Part shown: piece after piece, positions 13,501 through 26,300 of the stretch | Position numbering within the stretch: position 1 is the first letter of the stretch | Layout: each line of letters starts with the position of its first letter | Source: Symsagittifera roscoffensis | Lineage: Eukaryota > Xenacoelomorpha > Acoela > Convolutidae | NCBI RefSeq assembly: GCF_963678635.1 | Contig: NC_087062.1 | Coordinates: 9,222,670 to 9,286,669 of the forward strand | Reading direction: 5' to 3' | DNA: 64,000 nt | Program-made: the position numbers and the translations under genes | The notes under the pieces: model-generated | Database searches by the model: none | Told to the model about the DNA's origin: nothing | Seen by the model: only the letters and a program-made list of their open reading frames with translations

Positions 13501-16500
13501 AGTCTCCACTACGTTCGTTAATCTTAAGCATTCGGCTTCATCTCGGATTTGAACATACAACCTACTTCGACCTAGAAATTTTGAGTCTCACGCAATAACC
13601 ACTCAGCCACCGATTCTTAATTCATTGGAAACACTAGCCCCAAATAAAGCAGAAAACAGATGCAATGCAATTTCCAATTCTACAGATAAATGTCCATTTA
13701 AGTGAACACTTTCAATGAAAACTTTTTATTTGCGAGTTAGTTTAGAAAAAAAAGGTTCATACTAATACACTAACGCTCGCAAGCTGGCTAGTGCGAAGAA
13801 TACAAAAGCCAAACCACAATTTGAAAAAAAATTAGAGCAGAACAAAATTTTAGACAATTCTAAAAAAATCACTACAACCTATATAAGAGTCTTCAATGCG
13901 TTCAATAACTCTTAATCAATGGATGCAGATTTTTGTGAAGTATAGCCCCCTCTTCTGCTATATAAAATAAAATTAAGTTTCTAGATATTTCAAATAGAGA
14001 TATCATTTCGGATAAATCAAATAGATATTTGTATTATTGAATTTGAAATTAATTGCTCTATCATTCCGAGTTCAAAAAGCTCACTTGCATTCAAAACTTG
14101 ATTAAAAAACGCATTAAAAACGTTTCTTAATCGTCTGGGGTTTCTGTTCATCACACCTGACCTGTAAACATTTCCGATTGTATTTTCATGTTTCTATGGC
14201 AATACAAAATGTCTTCAAAAATTAACACTCAACTTTAGACACATACCAAGGTTTAATAGAAAACTTTGTGAAATAACTGTAACTGGTTACAATGTAAAAT
14301 TGATGTTTATGCCAGATGGGGAAGCAAAACCAAAAAAGAGCCTCAATTATTGAGCTAGTTACTGTCAATCACTGTCAGCTAGCATTTATTGTCAATCTAC
14401 GTTTCTATCAACAAAATTTCTTCACTCATGTTCAAGCTCTCAACGCTTGAGAAGATTGAAACTTCAACAAAAACCTTAAAAAAATTGACCTTTTAAGTTT
14501 CATTTGAAAAATGTTGAATGATTTGAAAGCGTTGCTGGGTAAATTGTAAGTTTGTAATGTGGCGCCACTAACTATATAATAATGAACTCAACTGACCTGG
14601 TGAGCTGTTCCGCTTGTAGGAGATTCTTCAGCTCCTTCAGCGACAACTGCAGTCTGGCTCTGTCTGTGGAGTCGAACACGAAGATAAGAGCCCTGGTGCC
14701 CTCGAAGTAGTGTCTCCACAGGGGTCTGGCCGCATCCTGACCCCCCACATCCCACACGTTGAATGTCACTTTGCCCACCTTCACCTTGTCCACGTTGAAG
14801 CCCACTGTGGTCTGAACCTCTTCGTTTCTGTTCGCCATCTTCGCCAGCACTGTACTCTTTCCAGCGTTGTCCAGGCCAGCCATCAAAATGCGCATCTCCT
14901 TCCCTAAATTACAAATTTAAAGATAGCCGATTGCTGTTCAAGTAACACAGAAAAATCCGGCCACAAAAAATAGAACAGTTGCTTTCTTTTTCAAATTGCG
15001 TCGTCAGCCGATTGCTGTTCAAGTAACACAGAGAGTTCCGGCCACAAAAAAATAGAAAAACAGTTGCGTTCTTTTTCAAATGGTGTCGTTTTTAGTCGTA
15101 ATGTGATGAGAGGATACGAACGAAAAAGCATGGAACTTAAAGTAAATTAGACGCAACCAAGTTTTTGTCGAAAAATAAATAGAAAAACAATAAAAAATGA
15201 AAAACAAAAATAAAAAAGCTCAAAAACGCTACAATACCGCCAAAGACAACCTCCCACTTTCAGTGGTTGGAGCAACATATACGCATTCGAACCATTCATT
15301 CGTCTGGGTGTTTTAAAGTACAAGCTGACAAAACACATCAGCTGCAGATTTAAGGGGTCATTAAAGTTTCACTTTGATAACTCAGCACTCACTAAACTCT
15401 ATTTTAGAAAATTAGTTCGCAAATAAGGGAGAATTAACTGATGGAGAATCACACTTAATTGTCTTCAATTTGATTTAAAAAAACTTAAGCGATGATGTTT
15501 ATTGGAGTATTTCTTGTGTTAGAGAATAAGAAGCAAAATCAAGGCTACTTCCAGCGGTGTATTGACTAGCATAAAGCTCGACTAGCATAAACGTTTTAAA
15601 ATTTATGTAGAGGCAAAGCTGCACTTCGCAAAAATAAGCTAAATACTCGACTACGCGTCGGATTTAAATCTGTGACCTAGCAGCAACCACGCAGTAATCA
15701 CTCAGCCACGGATGCTTAAAATCCCCAAAAACTAGCCACCAATAACGCATGTACATATGCTAATAAATTGCCAATTCGACGCAGCAAAAGTAGCACCAAA
15801 GCTTCGCACCAAATGCGCTACAGAAAAAATAGCAGTGCAAGCTAGAAGACAGGAAAAGAAAGTCACTAAGTCTAACAAATTGGAAAAAAAAACTTCACAA
15901 AACTCAAAATGTTGTCTGAAATTATGTTCACTTTGCAGAAAACACTTCCAGAAACACAATCAACAGCAATTAATGAAAATTCAAAAAAAATTATCAAGAG
16001 GTAACTGAGCTGACGAAATTCAAATAGTTTCCCGTAGAACCAAAAATATAATTTTTTCGAGCAAAAATTCGAACTAGCAGTGCAACTCACTTCTAAAAAT
16101 TTCAGCATTTTTTTGTGATCCAGAATGAAGCATAAAACCTACGCTTCCCTAGAAATGACCCCAAATTTGATCACTAAGCCGACAAAATATAGGACTAAAT
16201 CCACTAACCCGAATATAGTTTTTAAGACGAGGCTAGTAAAATTAAAAACTGCAGGAGTAATTCAAAACACCAAAAGCATTTACATTAAAAATTGATCGGG
16301 CAAATAAGCCGACAAAACATAAGCAGACAAATTATAGGCCGACGTTTTTTTGGAAAGGAATACTTTCAGTTTGAAAAAGTCTAAAATTCAGATTTGATAA
16401 CGTTTGCTAATCGCGAGCGTAACAGACGGTCAACGTTTCAAAACGTGGACTTTTTTAAACCCACCATTGCGTTATTTCAAATATTAAGGTGTAGGCACTA

Positions 16501-19500
16501 CGCAAAAAAACTCATCAACTTTCGTTCAAATGAACCTTTACGCCCAGATTTGGCATGGTCGATTTTCAAAAACGGTAGAAAAATCTAAAATTTTTGTCAA
16601 AACCCTAAATCAAAACTAAATTTCTGCAAAAAATATGAGCGTAGCTGCTAACTTTTGTTTCGATTGAATCCTTATCGCACATTTGACAGGAAGTCAAATT
16701 TTTCCAAAAAATGGTTAAAACTTCAAAAATAGACTATTTTGATGACTTTAACTTTTTTGTGCACAAAAATTAGAGCATAGCCGTTTATGCAGGGAGAGTT
16801 TCTCACACCAGTTCTTGCGAGTGTACTTTTCTTGCGAGTGTACCAAGTGAGTTTGGTAGGGTAGTTTTCGAGAAAAAGAAAAAAGTTTTCAAGATACGAT
16901 CAAAACTTGGACATTTTCTAGGCCCATAACTCTTTTTCTACCAAAACAAAGGCACAGCAGCTTATGCAGGGGAAGTCCCCAGAACATTTTCTGTCGCTTG
17001 AAGTTTTACTTTCAGATTGTTGGGGTATTTTTTTTAGAAACTGAAAAAAATAGAAATGGAAGAAAAAAAAACAATTTGAAAACGGTCCATTTTGCCTAAA
17101 CACATGAAATACCTTTTCCGCTTCTGGCCAGCTCCAGTGCTTTTCAACTATTATTTACTCTAATGTCCACTTCTGCAAAGATTCCAATCACTTTGGTTTA
17201 TTTTACAAGCTCCGTTTTTCGAGTAAAAACTCTACATTTGGGAGAGCAAAGGCCATTAGGATCCTCAGTCTGAGTTTCAGAAACATCAAATTCACTACTC
17301 CACTTTCAACTAGTCGTGTAGCTGAAAGAGGTCAAAAACAACTGCAAATTAGAGCTAGCTTTCAAACAACCAGACCGCTTCAGAGGCCACACTTTGTTCA
17401 CACAGGTGCTAATGTATCAGAAGAAGCAGGCGCTAATGCAATTAATCTCCAAATAAATCATTTCGCCAATACACACGAACTCACTCATTCCAATAACTGT
17501 CAACCGAACTATTTCATGACCTAGTTTGGAGCAGTTTTTGCTCAACTGATCGGCAATTTGTTTGGAAGATTTTATTTGAAAAATAAAAAAGTCATTGCTT
17601 TTCGGTCGAAATAAATTATAACTTAACTTTCAGAGGGTAACAAAAATAAGCGCTAGTCAAGTGTTCCCCGATTTGGAGCGGCAAAATAAATCAAAGTGAA
17701 AATTAAATCCTATCCTGAAATTAGGTTTCATGTTTTCACGATTTTGCCATAGATGTCAAATTGATAAATGACAAACCCAATTAATAGGTTCAAAAAAATC
17801 ACTTCAGGGAGCTAACAAAACAGTGCACTTGGCAACAAAATGAGAATCAAATTTGATTTAGGTGGTCCTTTGTTGGGCCCAGTGCATTCTTAGATCAGTA
17901 AATCGGCAGTTAATTTTCAATATCTTCAGAGACAAAACTGAAGACTAGCTCCATTTTGGTGCGACCTATTTGCCTTCAAGCTCTCTCTTTGAGCCCAATT
18001 CGAACCCTCAAACTCATCGCTTATCTTGTCTCGTCTCCTCTCTCCCTTTTTTACCAACCATGTTCACTTTTTTGACCAAATTAGTTGCCGGTTGGACGGC
18101 GGATTTACCCGTTGGCACCTGGAAAAAGAAGGCCGCGAGACACTTGATGAGACATTGATTCGGGAAGCACGCTTCCTGCCCAGCTCCATTGCAAACCAAT
18201 TTTGCCCATCAATTTCCTCACCCTTCACCCGTTTCTAATTTTAACATAACATACACTAGCCAGTTCAAAGTTGCAACTACCCTTGTTTTTAGACTAAATC
18301 TAATTTGGGATCTCGCGCTGTTGAATCATTGGCATAGTTATTTTTCTTCTTCTAGATCTAAAAATCTTTAGTGCGGCCTCCAACAGGAAAACAGCCACGC
18401 CACACACAGCAGTGTCCGTCTGCAGCCGCCATTGGCTGAATATTGTTGAACACTCCGCCGTTCCCAACGCTAATTCGCCCGCCCGACCAGCCTTGAGGGA
18501 GGAAAAGCCCCCACGATCGCCGCTTCCTAGTTCCGCCCAGGTTGAAATAAAGAATCCTCTTTCATTAGTCAACTGCAGTAGTCCAGCTACTACCGCTTCT
18601 TCTAGCACTAACTACTACTAGTTCTATATTAAATCTAACCTAGTTATCAAATATAACTGAACTTTCTTTGTTCGTTTCTCTTTTTCTTTTTCAGTTCAAC
18701 TCCAATCGACAGCCGGTTTTTATTGTCTGGGCAGTTAACCGATTTATTGAAACATTGGCACAAATATTTGTCAAATACAAGTGGCCATTTTGATTGATCT
18801 AACCTCTCCTCACATCACATCACCTTATCTTAGCCATACCATCTTCAATTCCTCCTAACAACTAGCACTCTCTCTCTATCTTTATCTCTCAACTGGGAAC
18901 AAAAGCAACTGCTGCAACTATTGTAATTCAACAACAGTTAAGCTAGTTGATCCACTTCTTTTATTACTCCACTTATCCAAACAAAAGAGAGGCACACTTT
19001 TCGATCCTCAATCTCGCTTCTCATTCCGAGTAAGTCAATCAATCTGCAGCACAAACAGTACACCAAGAAAGCAACACAACACCAAAACACAGACTCAGCC
19101 ACGCATATCAGCTGTCTTCTTGGCGTCAAAATTACAACCAACTGTGACTAGTTGTGACAAACATAGCGAAAAAAACCTCTTGAAAAGGATTCCGTCTCGC
19201 AATATACGGAAAAAAATCTGTTCACAAAACACAAAAACTGTTCAACCAACACTCAACCGCTTGAGTGGTTCTAAAAGAACCAGTGGCACCAATTTCTGTA
19301 CTAGTATCATCTATACAGCCAAAAGACAAGACAAGATGGCCTTATCGTCGGAACAGTTGGACAAACTTCAATCCTACATTGAACAGCTATTCGCCAAATA
19401 CGACGCGGTAAGTATTCGCAAAAAACACCATCAAACAATCAAAATCAAAGTCATCCCACAACTACTCGGGTGGTCATAAAACAATCACTTTTTGTTCACC

Positions 19501-20328
19501 ACTTCAAACTAAGTGATATAAACTCGAATGATACAAACTCCAATAAAACTCGAACAACAAATGCGTAGAATCTTCATAAAACCAACCGCATGTTTAAGGA
19601 TTTAAAAAACGGCAGCGGATTTTGCTCAGCATATAGTGGCATGCATGACTTGAGAATCAATCCGCTTTCACATTTACAAAGATAACTCTTTGATTCACTT
19701 CCAACTGCGTCTGACAAGGTGATAATAGCTAATTAAAGGCCAAAAATCGATGATCAATAGCTAGATTACATGGGAAAAAGGCATGAAGAGATTGCCTTCA
19801 AATTGAGGCACAAAGGGTAACACAGGGACCAATATCTTCGTCTGATGTTTGAAAGTAGAGTTTTGCAGAAGGAAGTTAACGCAGCTAGGGGATGCTAATA
19901 GTGCGAAATTTCGATAATAAGCGAATGGAAGAATTGAAAGCGAAAGATCATTTTGATAACTTTTTTTCTGCAAAGTTGTATAAAAAAGATGTTTAGAACA
20001 AGAGTTTAGCCAGTCTGTGTGCAAGCAGCACAAAATGTCCTTTGATTACACTTATCATGCAATAAAATTTTCGAACAAAAAAACGAATTATGATTTTTTA
20101 AGAGTAAAGATAGGCCTCAGATTTGAAGCTACTAAATAGGTTATGAATCATTAAATATTGTACACAAAAGTTAGTAATTGAGTTCATCAATAGTCAAAAC
20201 GAAGAGCTCCAACTCTTAGCTACATACTTATATAAAAAACGGAAGTAGCCACGACCACTTTTCTCCACACCGAGTATACATTGCCAATAAGATGAGTAAA
20301 TATTTAAGTTTTCGAGCTAACTTTGAAA

Positions 20329-20369
<41 letters not shown>

Positions 20370-23300
20370 GTATTCAACTTTGAAAACCACTTCATTCTAT
20401 AGGTCCATCTTCCCTTTCCCTTGAGTTGTCGCAGCAATAGTTATCGCGTCTCTAGAAAGAGGGAAAGATCCATCCCTCCCATCATGTGGTTGATCCCACA
20501 GATCAAAATGGAGTCAGTTGCTGTGCAAAAAGCACAGAGCGTTCCGACTACAATGCCTTCAGAAAATAAATTGAACCAAAAAGGATTTTTTCAAAATAAA
20601 TATCGAACATTTAACCATTTTTCAAAACTCCTTTTGTTTTTTTTTCAGAGAAGGTGAAGGAAATTAGGTGAAAACCCGCAAAAATGAGAGGTAATAATTA
20701 CTAAAATAATGTTGAAATTGTAATAGTTAAATAATGTTAGAAAACTTTGTGGGGAGGGGAGGTCAGCCTGTCATCAATTTTCTTCTAATCTAACGGTTTT
20801 GTTTTTTTTACTTTTTAGCTCCCTTACATGTTTTCATTGGGGTAATCAAAATTGGGAGGAGGGGGTCGGATCGGAAAAATAAATTATCTCGGTAGAATAT
20901 GAGACACACTAACAACTGCTGAACAAATTTGAATTTGCAAACCATGTAGACAATTTCTGTTCAAGGTTTAATCATCATTTTTGTTGGTTGTTTAGGATGG
21001 GAACAGTGTGTTGGACAAAGACGAGTGCAAAGAGTTGCTGAAAGAGTGTCTGGTCACTCTCAAATACGTAAGTAGAGAAATACACAATCCCAACAACTAA
21101 CTCGCGTGACGCAGTGGCGCATCGGTAATGACGGTGCCCAGCAATCTTATGATTGCGGTTTTAAATCGCACGTTCGCTGCAACTTACAAGGTGCTCTCTT
21201 GTAAGATAGCCATAGCTTAGTTGACCTTTAATAATTAACCTTTGGGTTAGGCCTTTAAAAACTCATCCTACTCTTTTCATGTCATACAACCGCCATACAT
21301 ATCTCTTCTTCTAGGTTAGATAACTATCGCTACAGAACACCTCGTCACAAGAGAAAGCAAAGACGAGAAGCCACACTAAGTTTTTACATAAACCAAGATT
21401 TCGGAATTTTTAAATACCTAGATATGAATTTTATCTAAATGCTCAAACTTACATTAATCGACTAGCCTTCCATTTCATTTTTTTCGTCTGCGCACACTTT
21501 TTTCTATGAAAAATCTTGGATGATGATATCTTCCTATCACAAGTAAGCTATCACAAGTAAATATCACGTTTCATGTCAGTTTGGAGAAGCATTTCCAGCT
21601 GAGAAAAACTTAAGCTGCGAGGAGTGTACAGGAGACGTTTCAACTAGCAAAGACTCATTATTAATGACACATTAAACAATTCTTAAGCTTCAAAATGTAT
21701 AATAAGGGTTGGCAGGTGCCTTTGCAGTTCTAAATCATGTTGCTTGAGTAAGTCAGGGTTGTGTGTAGGAGGGAATCAGTAGTGAAAGCGACGTGAATGA
21801 CAGCGTGTTGGACAGAGTGTACAGAGTGATAGATGCAGATGGGAATTTAGTGGTGGACAAGGCCGAACTGACTTCCTTCATTCTAGACACCTGCAAACAG
21901 GGCACGGCCACGCCGCTCTAACCCCCTTACATTACATTACATACCAACAGACAGACCGGCATACCAACAGAGGCATGGACTGGGTTAACATTGTTATGTA
22001 CACACATATTATGGAATGAACTAACTCAAAATACAAACAACAATTACAATTACATACAATATACACATTTCCTAGTTGTAGAACAATATTAATTAAAACT
22101 GTTTACTGTCCTCTTTCAATCATTGCTAAATATTTTGAATACACGGCGATGAAGCGGAGCGGTTTTTTCAAAAAAATTGCAGACTTTTGTTAAGTCAGCC
22201 ATCTCAACACTTTTGAGATTAGCCGAAACTTGAGAATAACTAATGTTAGCCTAAATTTGTGCGCCTGTGACTTTTTGTGAAATAAATTTTTTTAATCCTT
22301 TTTGAAGTTCTGGCCCAAACCATCGTTAGAAAAAAATAGGGTTCATCGCCCAAATATGGCTATCAAAAAATGTCAACAGAGGCTACCCTTGGAGAAATTT
22401 TGGCACCAAAATTTAAAACAATAAACAAATTCGGAAAATTTGAAAAACTAACATGTGAAACAATAATCACAAATCAAGAGAAAGAAAAAAAAACGTTTCT
22501 CAAATACACAATGAATTTTTAAAATACCTACCTGTAAGTCACGCCAAGAGGAAAAACTTAACGAAGAACCTACTAAAGAGGTTTTTTCAATATTATTACT
22601 GGATGAAATCCGAGGTGTGACTATTCGAAACAGGCGACAATTCAAAACAACCGATTATCCCTTATTTTTCGACAATTTGAAACTAGCGACAATTTGTAAA
22701 ACATAACTGCTAATATGATAATGTTTTTTTGGCTCTTTTCCAGTTTCCCACCCCCCTCGTAAGATTACAAAACAAAGCTGTTCAAAGATAATTCACACGG
22801 CATTTTTCATGCAAGAAATGTTGTAAAAATTTGTTCACCTGTTCACGCTGACACGTTTTGATGCAGTTCATAACGTGAAAAATCATTTTAAATAGACTTT
22901 CGCATAATGAATTTCAGAAAAAATTAAAGGGGGGACTGGAAAAGAGCCTCTTTTTATAATAAAATGGCAGATCTTTTTGTTAATTGCAACCTGCAAGTGT
23001 TTTGGGGGATATAAACTTTGTATACCTTTGGTTAATTGCTCAGGTGGGGAACTAAATCATGACACTCAGTTCAATATTGGCTTATGAAAGTGTCACTTTG
23101 ATTTCGATTTATTTAGCAATAAAATAATAATTTGATGTCCATGCAAATCGTCCATAAAAACCTTGATGGCAAAAAAAAACAAAGTGAGAAGAATGAATAT
23201 AATTTATTAAAAACATTTCACATGAGCCAAAAGTCAACTCCAAAAAAAAAACAATAAGTAGATTGAAATGTCGGAAAATAAAAATAAGAAAGAATGAATC

Positions 23301-26300
23301 GCCGTTCGTTTCTGTACGGACTGGGGGGAATTTTTGCAGGTAAACTGAAACCTTGCACAAACCATATTTTTACAAGCATGCTGGTAATTTTCTGGGAGAT
23401 GCAGGCGATTGAAGTTCAACCCGACTGCTAGAAACCGTATATTTTGAGTCAAACGTACCATAAAAAATAACCGTGGCTAGTTTTTTATTTTGGACTAATC
23501 CCCATCTATAACTCCGATAAAAACTTCAGCTTTCATTGCGCTAATTTTTATACAAGAAAACTTGGATTTAAGTGCTTCATTGATGAAACAATCAAAGATT
23601 CGTCGACGGTTCCAGATATTGAGTAGTTCGAGAAGACTTGACTTGGCAAAATGGCGAAAGAGAAGCCGCCGCGAAGGAGAAGCCGCCGGAATCGAAGCAC
23701 TTTTTATCCAAAGCTGTATAACCATTTGGAAAGCGCTCAGGACAAGAAGAAAAACCTTTTGAAAGCTGGCAACGGGCTTTCCTAATGGAAACCAGGTATG
23801 CACATCCAAAAATTCACCGATATTTTCAATGGGAGCAAAGCTTAGACGCAAAAAAGCTTGTACGGATTAGATCCAGATACAAGCCACTAAAAACTACCAA
23901 AACTGTCAAATAAACAATATTTTGCAAGGCCTTTCTTCATCAATTTTAAATTGTTTTAACTCCTCAAAATCAAAGAGCATTACAAAGTGTCGCTTGATAC
24001 AAATAGCCGGCTGTTACAAATTGTCACCCTATAACAAAAAATTAAAAGCTAAAAGAGCTATTTTTTTGCGTGCACAACAGATGACACTTAGATCGAATAT
24101 TTAAACCGCAACCAAATTTACAAACCGCGACCAAATTCAACTTTAATATAGTTTTCAAGAAAAACCAGAAACAAACAATAGAATTGTCTGAATGAGTATA
24201 TCGATTCAGCATATAATTTCAAAACCTATGCAAACAGCTTTTGAAATTATCAGGATTGATTAAAAAACTCAAAATCAGGCATTACTCGTTGAAGGTAAAT
24301 GAACAACTCTTTAAAATCAAATCAAGTGACATATACGTAGCTGGATTACCTTTACTTAGTAGTTTCTCACTCGCTAACTAAAGTGATCAGCACCGGTTGT
24401 GACACAAAATAAAACGTTTTAAATTTTTGGACTGAGTTAACATCTTTCCCCAAAGCCGTTTAAGGGCAGGATATTAACTTTGTTCTGAGTTCAATTTTTC
24501 AGCCATTCATAATAGAGCATTCTACACGCTGCGCTGAGCAAATTTAATTTAAAACACAGCCAACAGACAGTTGCAAAATAGTCAATGAACGCAAGTAAAC
24601 AGAAAAAAAAATACGGATTTAACTTTTTAGAAACTTAAAGAACTTTTTAAAGAAACAAATAGATGACTTTAAAACTCTTTGAACTTCAAGAACACTTTTT
24701 GATGGTCACTTTTTTGATAAAAATAACCCAATTTGAAAAAACTGGATCAATTGGTAAAACTTTTATTTCACTGGTAAATTCGATAATTTAATTCCACTTT
24801 CGAAAAAAGAAGTCGATTAAGTTTTTCGTGACTTTTACATTTTCGCTATTCGATAGTGGAGTTAGTCTTCCTTTTAACAATTAAATGAGCAGAACTAAAA
24901 ACACCAAAAGTCAAACCGCGAAAAAGTAATTTTGAGCCAGACTATTCCTGAAAAAAATCATCCTAACCTATATTAGAGTCTGAACTACGTACATCGACTC
25001 TTAATAATCGCTAGGTTGAAGATCTTAACTTAGTCGAATATTTCTCATTAAAACCTGACAAATCGTAATAAAGACCGTCAGTCTCTATCACGCTCACAAA
25101 ACGCATAGGCAAATTTAAACCTTTGAGAATAATTCAAATCAAAAGGACACATGGGCGCAAAGCTGAACTTTACAATCACAAACAGTTAAATAGCTTAAAA
25201 TACCTCGAACAAAAACCATGACACGATTTGAAAAAACACCTGAGAAAAAATCAAAAGTCAAACAGCCAACGATCAAAAATAGAAAAAAAATGAAAGAAAA
25301 CAACGCTACCTACACACGGGACTTTGCTACGTTCAATGACAGCTGAAAATAATTCAATTCTAGCAACCGAAACTGTAATAGTTAAGTCAATCACAATCTA
25401 TTTCGCCATTTTCAACTTGTCAATGAAGAGCGAGCGCCTTTAGCTTCAACCAAAAAAGCGAAGTCATAAAACAAAATTGTGAGCGTGAGAAAATTCTAAG
25501 ACGTTCCTAAATAAAAACAAACGAAAAACCCATTAGACCTACTTGAAAGAAAACTCGCGAATTTACTAGGAAATAAAAATGACTTGTACTTAAGCACAAG
25601 CTACGCTACTCCAATGAGCACAAAAATATGTGACAACCAAAAATTTGCAACGACAAAAACAAATTCGTAACTGCCTGATTTTTAAGAATTTTCTGTGTCC
25701 CAAAGAGCCTGCGGTTGGGTTCAAATTTTCAAAGAAAGCTACGAAAGGCAACTAAGATGATGCAAATGTGATACAAAAGAAACGAAGGACTTTAAAAACA
25801 CTTTTTCTCGAGTATATTTTTGAGCAAGAAATGTTTTATCTGCCAGAATCGCCTATTTACCTAAGATCTATCGATTGCAACGTGGACAAACAAGCACTTA
25901 AATTGATACTGGTTTGGCGCAAAAAAGTACTGAGAAAACAATTTGAAAAAAATGATAGATTTTCACACACTCCCATATACGACCTATAGTACTTTTACTC
26001 AAAAACAGGGCCATCAGAGACAATTTAGTCAATAGAAACGTAACAGAAAACAACACTTCGTTTTAGATGAATATACATAGAAGCGAAGTTGCACTTCGCA
26101 TACACGAGCAAAATTATGACCGATAACGCTACTGGGAAAACTGAATGAGTAAAACTTTGAGTCTACAAAATTTCATAAGTTACGCACGCCAATTATGAGT
26201 CTACATAATTTCCAAGTGACGCAAGCCAATTATGACGCATAAGCAGTACCAGTCAATTTGAAAAAAATACCAACTAAAAGGCCTCCATTTTTAGAGCAGA

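Larger units (their letters stand above)
10759..14596. other. Intron 2 of the Arf-like gene
   Basis: 3.8-kb intron, GT-AG. It is filled with family A repeats (11478-12240, 12400-12900, 13030-13500), a tRNA-like SINE (about 13540-13615) and an AT-rich remainder (about 13900-14560) in which I see nothing recognisable. Confidence 0.6.

Noticed and set aside
18300-18621. Open frames on both strands in the CpG-rich patch
   Set aside because: Frames are open in both directions because stop codons are rare in GC-rich DNA. Neither product has recognisable features, so a promoter is a better explanation.
23495-23851. Overlapping frames on both strands, with a basic REGEAAG segment on the plus strand
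   Set aside because: No coherent family, stops in the most protein-like frame, and no splice sites that place it in a gene.
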